Positions 32,327-43,337 of a DNA stretch of 64,000 bases are shown one piece after another. Below the pieces are notes generated by a model. The model saw only the letters and a program-made list of their open reading frames with translations, made no database searches and had not been told where the DNA came from. The position numbers and the translations under genes are program-made. This stretch comes from Alternaria dauci. Its lineage: Eukaryota; Ascomycota; Dothideomycetes; Pleosporales; Pleosporaceae. Position 1 is the first letter of the stretch. Every line of letters begins with the position of its first letter. The stretch covers positions 1,426,001-1,490,000 of the forward strand of contig NC_091278.1 of assembly GCF_042100115.1 (NCBI RefSeq). Direction: 5' to 3'.

Positions 32327-35300
32327 GGTCCTTTGATTGGGAACATGGCTTAGGATTAGAACGGGTACGAAAGCATCTTGTGTATTGGATAACGGAGCAT
32401 GAGAGACGATTGTAAAGTATGGGAAAGCAAAGAGCTTGTGTCTCGTTGGAACAGGGTAGTAATTTATCAATTGAACGCAATGTTATATTCATAGGAATGT
32501 CGTATTCTTGGTTAGAGTGCTCTTGATGTACAGACCAACCATGGGAAAGCAGTCCACCCATGCCTTATGTGCCCTCTCACGTCTGTGTACACGAGAAGAC
32601 TTGCCAAAACACTCACTCTCTGCACCTAGATCTTCCGATATGTTTACCGGTTTTAGGCCCGACGGCTGAGACTGACTCCAAGTGAATGTTTCTGGTGGGC
32701 TGCTCCTGGGTTAGTTTTGGTCCTAGATGCGTGCCAATGGAACGGCCGGTACCTATTTTCAAAGCAGGGGAAGCTGCTCTACAGGATCGTTTATGTTCAA
32801 TCTTCCTGATAATGAGCTCGAGTGTACCTCAAATCGAGACCAAAAGTTCTAAGCATCGAGATAATACTGTGTGCTAGCTGCTTCAGCAGTGACACCATCG
32901 TGCTCAGCTACTAGTGACCAGGACGCTGCTACGTTGGCATCATTGCACTCTAATTTGAAAGCATGTTAGTGGGCGCCGTAGTAGTGCTGAAGTATATCAC
33001 CGTAATGGCCGTATTGAGAGCAGCAGCATGTGCCGCATATTGCTCTCTTCTCTGGACCGCAGGCGCCATCTCAATATACACTAATTGCGGGAATACCGAT
33101 GGGATACATGCGGAACTTTTCAAGAGTCCAGGCGCCAGACGTGAACATGTTATGTCTTCAAGCGTCTTTGGCCACGGTAATGGGGCAGTCGAGGTGCCTG
33201 GCACTGCAGTCTTGTTGTGTTGTGAAGTACTTGGCGTAGTATGCGAAGCCAAGATTGGGCTTCTCAGTTGAGTACCTATTGCGAGGGCGAGGTAGTCGAA
33301 GGTATCCAGGGTTCCGAAGGCTGTGGTAATCCAGCAGGAATTGATTGATTTTGCTCGCCCGGCGCAGCGATCGAAAGAAGTCTATTAATAAGATGAACGT
33401 GCTGGTAACAAGACGCAAGCACAATGCTGTTGAATGACACTGTATTGGATTGCGGTAAACGTGTCGAAAGATGTCTGCTTCCAATCGCAGTCCCAATAAC
33501 AGCTAAAAGTTTAGGAAATGCGGTGATACCTAGGTATGATACCTCTTCTTGTAGTGGGGAACTTTTTTGTAGTCCGCACCATTGCCGTCAGGATATTCCA
33601 ATAGATGTCTTCTGTTGCCAGTACATGACTTGCTGGTCTTGCGGTTTGGTATACTCACCGACTCCTTCAGTCCCAGTGTTGGCAAGCATAGTGGCAACAT
33701 TGGCAGCGAACATCTGCGTCGAAGCATCCGACTGCGTTGCTTGATGGAATTTCGAGATCATTGTCCTACTCTTCTACAGAAACCATGACTTCCATGTGGG
33801 GATACTCGATGCGAACCGTGGATAGGGACTATAGGCCGAAACGTAACTTTATCATTGCGTTTGGCCAAGGCAATGGTAACATGATCGATGCAACTTGATC
33901 TTGAGGTTTGGTAGGACGTGTCGGGTGGTGTTGTATGCTAGACGCGCTTGCATAGTACGTGTGATGAAAGGAATGCTGCTAACACTTCTGGGTCAAGCAG
34001 ACATCGGCAACCTCCTCTCCACTCGCCCTGCTATGATTCAATAATGCACACACCTACTGATGTGCATCGAGTGAGTTTCTCTTTTCGAAAATGTATCTTT
34101 CCTGTTAAAAGCTGCTGTTTCCCAAGTCGACGGATGTCGAACCAGAATGAGACGTCAATTGTAGAGAGCGCAGAAAAGACGTTGGAGAAACGTATACGAG
34201 CCAGAGATTAGCGAACGTATGAGAAGCACAATCGGGATAGATGCTAACGCAGGGCCAGAAGGTGGTTGCATGCAGCTCCTTCATGACCGTGGAGTCGTGC
34301 TTTCTACTGGCAGTCGAAGTGGAACTCAACCCATTAAAAGAGGAATGGCGACAACCAACAAAATACGCCTTTGCTGCTCTCCCAGGCCAGCCAATGACTA
34401 GCTCGGCGTATGGCCTCCTAGCTCTTCCCGTGAAGCAACCTGCACATTGTCACCAGACCAGCCGCTTAGAATCACCAGCGTCACACAGGTATGCTGCATG
34501 CGCACCGAAGCCTATCCTTGTTGAATGGCTGTAGATTGCCTGTCCTCGGTTTCCGGTTCCGGGTTACATGGGGTGAGGACGGAGAAAGTCTCGGGTACAT
34601 TGGAGAAAACACGTCACCAGAAAAAGAATCGGATCTTGCTGATTGATAGAGAGTTGTGTGCGTCGCATATACAATATCGGTCTAATTATACGTGCATGGA
34701 ACACGGGTTGAAGCAAGACGGCATAGCATTTGAGTGACAGTGACAGACCACAGAGTCCTTGTAGTACGCCAATCAACGATTCGTCCACAATCACAAAACC
34801 GTCGCTGCGGCAGGTGCTGCATGTCAGACGCGGGCGCTCTCCGTGGGGACGATGATGCGGACAGCCGTTGAGAACGACGGTTCACATGCGTCGAGCTCGC
34901 AAGCGGCCGGACAGCTCTCACCCCATCCGCGTCGATGGCCATCGGCTGGACCGCGATCGATAAACAGACTCGCACGTGATAGTCCGGCGGATCCGTGATC
35001 ATCGTCGGCCCATGCTGCAGCCATGCTTTTCAGGCTGCGGCCTCGAGGAGCTCTGGCCAATAGCGACGCGGGATGACGCGACTAAAATCAGGAGGCTGGG
35101 GAAAGGCTTGCAGCTATCAACAGCTGGCCGCGCGCGCGACATGGATAAGCTGAGCTGAAAAAATGCCTCTCTTGCTTTGGAAGCTGGCGCCGCATGCATG
35201 GGACGGACGTCGGGCCCCAATTGCATGATACCACGCAGGTAGGGATCAGCGGACTCCCAATAAACACGTTCGTGGAGCTGCAGCAAGGCCGGGGAAGCTC

Positions 35301-35936
35301 CCGGCAGCTCTGTGGAGCTCCAATGCGTTGCGACTATGGATTGCGACACGAGTGGGAAGCCATTGCCCGGTCAACAGCCGTGCTGAGGTGGATTGCGCGT
35401 CCGAAATTACCTCGGTGCGAGCAGCGCCAGGTTGTGATGTGCTGTCTGGGGTCAATCGGTCCATGGCACAGGTAGAAAAGGGGGAGCTGATACGCGCTAG
35501 CAATCCGTGTCAATAACGCTAGGCCGCTCCTGGACAGCTCTCCCAGAGCTTCCCAGCCTCCACAACCTTGCGATCATCGAGACGCCGACACAACAGTGAT
35601 CCGACTGACCGCCAATCTACTTGATCCCCTCTTCGGCCATTCTGACTCCATCACTCCTCCACCTACACCCCGCTACTGCATCCAATTGCGCATCTTCAAG
35701 CTGCTGCACGTCAACACCATAAAGCTGGCGACTCTTCAGTAGATCATCAACCACTACAAATCTCCACGTGAGACCTTAAAGGAGCCAAGAAGTTCTTTCT
35801 TGATTCCTTTCGAATTGTTTTCGAACGGTTCGAAGGGTTTTCGAGAAAGAGCGACCCGACTCCGGCAAACTGGATTTTGAAGCACGAGTATGCTCGTTCA
35901 CCGCGAGTGTATAAGCAATTATGCTGACCCGCCCAG
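32327..35936. other. Intergenic, 3.6 kb, no gene recognised
   Basis: No family-like frame on either strand. The right end must carry the HEX-1 promoter and leader. A good donor (CAC|GTGAGA) at 35768 could start a 5-prime UTR intron ending at 35936. A cluster of TTCGAA motifs lies at 35809-35845. Confidence 0.45.
35809..35845. promoter_or_regulatory. TTCGAA motif cluster upstream of hex1
   Basis: TTCGAA occurs at 35809, 35820 and 35829, with TTCGAG at 35840, that is every 9-11 bases. The near-palindrome AAGAAGTTCTTT lies just upstream (about 35787-35799). This resembles a tandem site for a dimeric regulator, for example heat-shock-factor-like GAA/TTC blocks. It may instead lie inside a 5-prime UTR intron. 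Function is inferred only from repetition. Confidence 0.35.
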
Positions 35937-37852
35937 GTTCCGATCCCCTTCAGTGTCTTCCCGTCTGCGTATCGGAACGCGGAATTCAAGGAAACTACCA
36001 GCGTACAGGTAGAAGAACAGGAAGCACAGTTTGAGCAACACGCTTCACACGGACGGGAAGGTCACGAAGAAATCCACGAATCCTTCTCCGCCACCGTCCT
36101 ACCCCCTCCTCCGGCTCCCCAACCGCAGCAGCAACAGCAGCAGCAGCACCACGACACCCACGTCAAGGAAGAGGTTCACATCTACGAAGAGGAGCGTCTT
36201 CGTCGTCCCCAGCCTCCCCAGCCTCCCCAGCAGCAGCAGCAGTTTCAGCAGGCTGCCCAGCCCCAGCAATTCCACGCTCAACAGCCCCCTCAGCACCGTG
36301 AGGAGCTTCATATCCACGAGCACACGCGCTACCGACAGCCTCAGCAGCCGTCCCAGCCTCCCCAACAGCAGTCCCAGCCGCAATTCCAGCCGGCCCAGCC
36401 TCAGTCTCAGCACGTTCATCGCACTGAGCACGTAGAGTTTGAGCGATCCCACGACCGGTAAGTCCGCTCCATTGTTTTGCCAGCGCACCTTCGCACGGAT
36501 CATCACAACAGACCAACCCCCTGACTTTAGCGGCACCCAGCCACGCGCTACCCGCTAACCCCTTTCATCTGTTGTTGTCCTAGCGACCTGCAGTCCCCAC
36601 TTTTCTCTCACCTCCTCTAAGCTCTTCCTTGCCCAACCCAAAGCTGACCTTCCTTTCTTCCTTCAGCTTCCAACCTCACCCCCAACCTCCTCCTCCAACC
36701 TCCACACACTCCCACGTCGAGGTTCACGACAGAGCCTACGATAGACACTTCAATACAGTCTACGGCCCTGCCACCGACTACGCTCCATCTCAAATCGACG
36801 TTACTGAACGTCAGATCCGCGAACGTACTCGTCCCATCGTCGCCGGTGCAAGCTACTCCAAGGAGACTTACACCACCAAGCACGACACCTTCCCCAGCAG
36901 CAAGCACGTCGAGAGTGTTGCCAGTCACCAGCCATCTGAGGTCCGAGTAGAAGCATCTGCTCGTTCCACTGCCGCACCCCCCAAGAAGTTCAAGCGTGAT
37001 ATGGGATATTACGACAACGAGGGCAAATACCACTCGCTTCGTCAAGGAATCTCTCACGCCGCTCACAAGGTCGCCGACCGCATCCAGCACCCCATCCACC
37101 CTCACCGCCACCACCACTCTCACGAGCACTCTTTCTCAGGTGCCAAGTACGACGACGCCCGCGAAGAGGTAATCGTCAAGGAGAAGTACACTTCAGCTAC
37201 TCCCTCTGTTGCCCCTAGCCGCCCCGTCCAATCCGGAGCTCCTGTCGAGAGGGTCGTTCGCATCCACTCCCAACCTTCTCCCCCTAGGTCCACAGTTTCT
37301 GCTGCTGCACCTGCCCCCATCTCCGCTTCTATCGCACCTGCCCCAGTCTCCGCTTCTATCGCACCTGTACCAGCTCCTGCTCGTCCAGTCCGCAAGATGG
37401 CTTCCTCCAAGACTATCACCATCCCCTGCCACCACATCCGCATCGGCGATCTCCTGATCCTCCAGGGCCGCCCTTGCCAGGTCATCCGCATCACCACCTC
37501 CTCGCAGACTGGCCAGCACCGCTACCTCGGTGTTGACCTCTTCACCAAGCAGCTCCATGAGGAGTCTTCCTTCATCTCCAACCCGGCTCCCTCCGTCGTT
37601 GTCCAGAACATGCTCGGCCCTGTCTTCAAGCAGTACCGTGTTCTCGACATCCGTGAGGACGGTCGCGTTGTCGCCATGACCGAGTCTGGTGATGTCAAGC
37701 AGGGCCTTCCCGTCCTTGACCAGAGCGGTCTCATCAACCGCCTCACAGAGTCTTTCGACAACGGCCGTGGCAGCGTCCGCATCCTCGTCATCGATGACGA
37801 TGGCATGGAGATGGCTGTCGACTACAAGGTCGTCCACGGATCCAGGTTGTAG
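35937..37852 (+). CDS. hex1: Woronin body major protein HEX-1, long N-terminal form
   Basis: HEX-1 self-assembles inside peroxisome-derived Woronin bodies that plug septal pores after wounding. The C-terminal 151 residues (from 37397) are the conserved eIF5A-like core: TIPCHHIRIGDLLILQGRPC, GQHRYLGVDLFTKQLHEESS, VVVQNMLGPVFKQYRVLD. It ends in VVHGSRL, a PTS1 peroxisome signal. MGYYDNEGKYHSLRQG at 37001 matches the usual HEX-1 start and would give a 283-residue form. Ahead of it the frame stays open through exon 36667-37852 and, across a 209-bp intron (GTAAGT...CTTCAG), through exon 35937-36457. This adds a 350-residue Gln/Pro/His-rich extension with repeated VHIYEEE / LHIHEHTR / VEVHDRAY motifs. 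No Met lies in that extension, so its first exon is missing from this model. The tiny exon 35462-35470 (MAQ) is one frame-compatible candidate. Confidence 0.88.
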
Positions 37853-38392
37853 AAACATCCAGTCAATGGTAAGTCATCATCGCCATCAACATTCATCAAG
37901 GTTCATCATCTAACACTACCCAGGTCTCATTCAAACGTTCATAACCAATCATAACTCAGGCGTTTGTTTACCCACGGCCACCTTTTATAAATTGTGTTCA
38001 TAACTTTTGCATCGTCACTTGACTGGTAGCATGGCGCACTCGGGCATCGATCGGTGTCAATCGCGTCGGTGTTTGGGCGCGTCATGTCTGCTTGCTTGGG
38101 TGGTGGAAATATCGGAGCTACATCTGTGGATAGTTAATGAATTGCGTCTCCTTTACTACTTGTCATGCTTTGTGATGTCTGTCTGTGTCGTGTGATCGCT
38201 TCTCACTTTGTCCATCCGTAGTATCATGCGTCGTCCAGCTATCCGAGGCTACCCCGCGTTCTCCACACGGCTCTCCACTTGGTCGTCTTAACACCAACAG
38301 CTATATCCGCCCCACTGTATGCGAACGACGTGCGTGCCCTGCGCTCCTTCGCGATGAACCTCGCGATCTGAGACAGTTGACCAGTGCTACCC
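37853..38392. other. hex1 3-prime UTR with probable intron, then intergenic
   Basis: A spliceosomal-looking intron lies in the 3-prime UTR at 37869-37923 (GTAAGT, CTAAC branch box, CCCAG), 17 bases after the hex1 stop. The rest, up to the oxygenase start, has no coding signal. Confidence 0.6.
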
Positions 38393-39608
38393 ATGCCTCA
38401 CTCAGACCACTCTCCATCTCCGCGGCGCGAGTCATTTCTCGATCTCCCAAAATTTCCTGACAACGTCCCCACGGCGCCTCTACTGCGTATTTCCCTTCAG
38501 AAGCTTCTTGAGCACGACAAGGAAGAAGAAAACAGGTGCTGGCAGGCCTGTTGTGAGTTGGGTTTCTTCTACCTCGACGTACGCACATGCAGCAACACGA
38601 GTAATGGAACTACCATCAACGGCGATGCGTTGATCGAAGATGCGGACAAACTATTTAATGTGATGCAAGAATTGTACGATCTCGATGTCGCAGAGAAGAT
38701 GAAGTACGACTTCAAAGACCAGGGCAGTTACTTTGGGTACAAAGGCTACGGCGAAGGCATAGTTGACAAGCAAGGGACAAAAGACAGGAATGAGTTTTAC
38801 AATGCACGTCCATCTCCTCTCTCATGCCCCCAACACTAATGCTTCATGTCAGATCTCCAAGGACGATATCATCGGTCTTACTGAACCCCTCCCCGCCCCA
38901 GCGGTCCTAAACCCACATCGTGACCTGTACAAATCGTACATTACCTCCTCGCACGCAATCTGCATGGTCGTCACCTCTCTGCTATCTTCCCGGCTCCCTC
39001 TTAACCAGGATATCCGTCAAGCGGGTGGTCTGCCGGCCATTCACCGCTTGGATGCAGCATCAGGCGACCAGATCCGTTTCGTCAAAGCACCGCCGCAGGA
39101 ACAATCGCTCAAAGGTGTGGCGCTAGGCGAACATACAGATTTTGGTAGCGTCACCGTGCTGTTCAATCGTCTGGGCGGCCTGCAGGTCAGGCTGCCTGAG
39201 CACATATCGCCCCTTGAGCCCACGTCCACGTCTCCTCCACCGACAGACGTCGAGAAGAAGCTGTGTGAAGATGGATGGACGTACGTGCGTCCTTTGCCTG
39301 GCCATTGTATCGTCAATCTTGGGGACGCGCTGGTCAAGTTCTCGGACGGGGCGCTGAGAAGCAATGTTCATCGTGTTGTTGCTCCGCCGGGCGAACAGGG
39401 CAGTGTTACGAGGTATAGCCTTGTGTACTTTTGCCGGCCTGAGGATGATGTTGTGTTGGAGAGCTTGGTGGAGGGCGGATCGAACGGTGCGGAAGAACAG
39501 GTTACTGCAAAAGAATGGATTCTCCGGAGGGCGTTGGGACGGAGGGAGGCGGATGGGTGGGAGAAGAGTGGTGGCACAGAGAGTGTGAGTATGAGGAGTG
39601 GGGGATGA
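38393..39608 (+). CDS. 2-oxoglutarate/Fe(II) oxygenase, isopenicillin-N-synthase-like
   Basis: Cytosolic non-haem iron oxygenase. Exons are 38393-38803 and 38853-39608, giving 388 residues. The N-terminal DIOX_N part has CWQACCELGFFYLDV and YFGYKGYGEG. The catalytic double-stranded beta-helix carries the iron triad H231-x-D233 (in LGEHTDFGSVTVLFNRLGGL) and H310 (in LRSNVHRVVAPP). R324-x-S326 in TRYSLVYF binds 2-oxoglutarate. Two internal Ser/Gly stretches are probably loops. The 49-bp intron starts GCACGT, not GT: only AAT|GC...CAG|ATC in phase 0 restores the family sequence RNEFYN-ISKDDI. The branch site CACTAAT supports it. Substrate unknown; such enzymes often modify secondary metabolites or xenobiotics. 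Confidence 0.92.
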
Positions 39609-40122
39609 GAGCGTGATGGTGCAGGGGATGTATGAGTTGTAAGCCTTCTCTTGCATGTATATCCATTATCCACATTAAAGTTGACTTCATCTCTATACGG
39701 TCATCTGAGCCGCGCCACGTCTTCAAAATTCCAACGTACATCGTTTGCCTTGCATAGAAGATCCTATCAACACCATAATGCGCGGATCCAGCCGTCAAAT
39801 GTGACAGTACCTGGGTCGACAACACCGATTCGCGTTCTCGTGAAGACAGTCTTGGATACAAGTCTGGTTTGTAGCCCTGCTCATCCCATAGCGCGACGAG
39901 TGTCTGCGTACGAGCCCTTCTGCAGAAAGAGAGGTTATCCTAGGCCTAAGCACGCCGTTTAGAAGGCCAGGAAAGCGAAGCCATATTCTCCTCTTGCCCG
40001 CGTCGTGCACAGTCTCAACTCGTTTCCGTTTAACCTCACGTCTTGGAACACGGCAGTCGTGACTGACGTGGGTTTGTCTAAACATCTCGCCTCCTTGCTA
40101 TTTAATTCTGAGCTGTCCATTA

Positions 40123-40288
40123 GCACACGAACAAAGGTACAGCAGTAACTCAGACGAAGCAGACCCAGCGAACCAAAGCAACACACAATCAACCGTTCCC
40201 CAAAGCTCAACTCCAATGATTCTCGCGATACAGTAGGCCTCTACCGCCGAAAAAGCGACCTTCACACTCTCGTGGCACACGAACAAAG
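40123..40288. repeat. 14-bp direct repeats flanking repeat copy B
   Basis: GCACACGAACAAAG occurs at 40123-40136 and again at 40275-40288, immediately after copy B (40189-40272). A perfect direct repeat around a sequence also found elsewhere resembles an insertion footprint. Fourteen bases is long for a target-site duplication, so an internal element repeat is equally possible. Confidence 0.6.
40189..40272 (-). repeat. Dispersed repeat copy B
   Basis: Partner of 18307-18392, about 80 percent identical in the same orientation. The left 22 bases are identical. The minus-strand frame VAFSAVEAYCIARIIGVELW parallels the one in copy A, with one codon fewer. Confidence 0.75.
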
Positions 40289-40480
40289 TGCTCTGCAGCC
40301 TACATGACGCTTAGCATGCTCTTACCAAAGTCAATAATACATATGTAGCACCCAGAACGTGCTTTCGCTAGACTTTCTTGTCGCGAAACGAGCTTGAATG
40401 ACTTAAGAAATCCACCTCAAAACGTAGTAACGCCTATGACAAACTCCTCAAACACACAAGTATACCTCCAAGTACGTCTG

Positions 40481-40550
40481 ATCTCCCAGTCCTTGTGTAA
40501 TTGCACCCCTCTCCAATCTCCCAGTCCTTGTGTAATTGCACCCCTCTCCA
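40481..40550. repeat. Tandem duplication, 35-bp unit, two copies
   Basis: Two perfect head-to-tail 35-base units, each beginning ATCTCCCAGTCCTTGTG, followed by six further bases (ATCTCC) of a third. Perfect identity implies a recent slippage event and likely length variation between strains. Confidence 0.9.
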
Positions 40551-41588
40551 ATCTCCTCAGCTTATCTGGTCCATGCTGTCCCAGCAATGGAGAGTCCAAG
40601 TACGAGATAGCACAGCGTACAAGGACTACACATGAATCAATCGCTGCAATGTGTTGCGTTCGATCTTCTGGATGTTCTCCCTACTCACCCAAGAATGCGG
40701 ATGTGACACAGCTTCCAACGCCCGATCCGAACTGAAGCATGAGACGGTGCAAAGCAGCATTGGATATGAGGCAGCAGAACCCTCCTGGTCAAGAGCATGT
40801 CAGTCCTTGTCTTTGAACCCAGTTACTTGAGATCGTGGCCAACATCAGGTTCCGAAGTGCTCACTATCTTGAAGATGGATATTGCCGTTATCACGACCAA
40901 GGTGAACTCATGAATGTGACGTGTGTGGAGAAGAGGTGGTCGTATTGAATGAACTAGCCCCGTATACCACTGCCTCCATCCCAGTCCCGCGTATGACTCC
41001 ATTCACCCTCTCGTCATGCATCGAGGTCGTGCATGATTGCACTCAAGGGCGAGCCAGAGGCTCGCTCATCGTCAGAATCCGCCTTGATAAGCGGCAAGCA
41101 ACCATCAGTTGGTATTCTCCGTGCTATGTCCACATAGCGTTCGACGTCAACAAGCGCCATTCCTGGCAGCCCAGTAGAGTCGATATCGACATCAGGTAGG
41201 AGGGCGGTGAGATCGGCTGCTGGCACATTGCGCGGCTGAGCCGACGTCTTATGGGTGCTTGGACTGTATTGAACAGCCTGTTTCCTGTTGTGTGTGCCAG
41301 TTACTTGAGGGCCTCCTAGGTTAGCGATCATCGCTTGAGTGCCATGGCCAACACTCTGTTCGGGCAGAGACGAGTCAACTTGCCCAGTCTGCTGCATTGG
41401 GCGCCAGGAGCTACCATTGGAAGTCATGGTTGCAGGGTTGGAACGTTGGAACCGCCTCCTGTTTTGCTATTTTCCGTAGTCGTCGGGGCGCCTCTACATG
41501 CAACATCACCACATCACTTTTGGATCAAGGTGAGAAAATGGACACAGTATGCGATCCCAACCCAAGTACCCCCCGTCTTCATTGCTAT

Positions 41589-43049
41589 CTAATTGCGTCG
41601 TGCTGACAGCAGTTCTCGATACCTCTCGGCGAGAATTCTCAGCCTGTCCTCGAGCACACCGGTGCCCTCCGTCTCTTCGGCCCATCGTGCCAACAGTCGG
41701 TCCTGGAGCCTAAAACTCGATACAGCAATGCTAATTGCCAAGTTCAGCTTCTCTTCCAGAGAGCACAGTCTCTCTGAGACTTCAGATGTGCGGTCTCCTA
41801 ACCAGCGTTCGAAAGCGGACAGATCGCAACCCGCTTGGAGCGTCCGAGGGAAGCTTGCAGCACCAGTGCTGAAAAGTACGAAATGGTGCAGACCTTTCAA
41901 GATCCTGCCTTCTCGTGCGATTTTGTCTCGCTTGTTTGCCTGCTCGAAGTCATAACGACGGCAAGCGAACCATGTCTTGATCGAAGTCAAGTCACCCCAC
42001 TCCAATTTCGGCCATCGATGGGAGATGCCTTGGGCGTCAAAGACAGCCCGTGCGAATTACTCCGCAGTCTCCAGGGTCCCGGTTGTAGTGTGTGTTGGGT
42101 TTCGTGCGCAGATTGAATCTGACTGTGCAGATCGTTGGAAACGTCTTTCCATCGTTTGGGCCACGAGGCACTGTTGTGGTCCTGCAAGGTGACATGAAGA
42201 TCGTTGCAGAGTCTCGATACGAGCTCGATGGCCTGATCGTTGGCCGCATTGACCTCTGCGGCGGTCCGCTTGTTGTGCGTGCTAATGTCAGCGAGCCGTA
42301 CATTGAGGCCCTTGTTTGCTTCTCTCGCATCATCACGTTCGCGCAGAACGGTATTGAGCTCATCATGAGCTGTTTGAAGCTCTTTTTCAAGAGCCTTCTT
42401 CATGCTGTCGAACTGAGCAGCGAGGTCCTTTTTCTGGGCTGCAAGCGCAGCGTCGACAGCAGCCTTCTGTGCCTGAGAGGCTTCAGAAACAAAGCGCTTC
42501 CTCTGTGCGTCTAACGCAACCTTTTGAACCGAGTCGGCCTTGGAGTCGAGTTCCCTCTTCTGGGCGTCAAGAGCAGCCTTCTGCGCCACGGTGATACCAG
42601 CACCAAATTCATGAGCGCGTTCAGCGAACCAGCCGGTGACGTCTGCCACATCAATATCAGAGGAGACGAGAGGCCACTCCTCGTGCTCTGCACCAGCATG
42701 CTCGAATACAGTGGTAGCAAATGCCACTGATTCAGCCCAGAGCGGGTCGATGTAGTTGCGAAGGCGGTCTATTTCTTGCCGCAAAGGCGCTTGCTCTAGG
42801 TCAATGTCAGTCATGTGCCAAAAGAGAGATGAGACAAATCGTCGTACCTGTGGACTGTACGTCCTGGACCGCCTCGATGGGCGGCTCAAGGCGCTCAAGG
42901 CGCTCAAGGCGCATTTCTGCTGCCTCAACGCGCTCAGTTGCATCATCAAGTTCGCTGTCGAGACCTGGGAACAGGTCTTCAGCGGCTGCTGACAGCAGCC
43001 CGAGTATGGGTTTTGTGTAGAAGTTCTGGTTGAACTTATGTATGCTCAT
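41589..43049 (-). CDS. Coiled-coil protein, uncharacterised
   Basis: Proposed exons are 43049-42848, 42795-42124 and 42028-41589, giving 437 residues. The first intron is 52 bp (GTACGA...CCTAG) and clear. The second (95 bp, GTCAGA...CCCAAG) is less certain, because a donor 63 bp downstream would also keep frame but leaves only 32 bp of intron. Residues 30-65 and 130-270 are heptad-rich, Ala/Gln/Lys/Glu coiled coil with near-repeats of about 20 residues (AQKAALDAQKRELDSKADSV, VQKVALDAQRKRFVSEASQ, AQKAAVDAALAAQKKDLAAQ). The C-terminal part is helical and charged. No domain of known function is recognisable. It sits in the same orientation just downstream of fimbrin, 288 bp away, which alone does not imply a shared role. 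Confidence 0.7.
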
Positions 43050-43337
43050 GCCGGTAGTGCGAATGGTGTTGTGAAGAGAGCTGGGTGCCAGCCTGGAGGT
43101 GAGTAATTGTCTGGAGAGAGATCGGCGCTAGCCACTAGTCGTCTGTTGTGAGAGCACGTACGAGGAAGGCGCACCGACTCACTTTCGACATCACTCGCGC
43201 TGGATGCAGACAATGAACGATGATGTTGTCAATTCAATCAGTGATAAACTATTTTCAGAACGCTCGCACGCTTCACCCATAGGGCGTTACATCATCTACT
43301 CAGTCCAAAAGACACAATCGGAAAAGACCCCAATGAC

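Larger units (their letters stand above)
39609..41588. other. Intergenic with repeat remnants
   Basis: About 2 kb with no supported gene. It holds dispersed-repeat copy B, a flanking 14-bp direct repeat and a 35-bp tandem duplication. Frames at 41014-41427 (minus) and elsewhere are too irregular to call. Confidence 0.5.

Noticed and set aside
36031..36435. 134-codon Ser-rich frame (plus) and 145/117-codon Leu- or Ala-rich frames (minus) at 36 kb
   Set aside because: They are alternate-frame readings of the CAG/CCC-rich HEX-1 extension exon; the hex1 frame alone is splice-compatible.
37120..37858. Long minus-strand frames opposite hex1 (125, 221 and 94 codons)
   Set aside because: They mirror the strong codon bias of the highly conserved HEX-1 core on the other strand.
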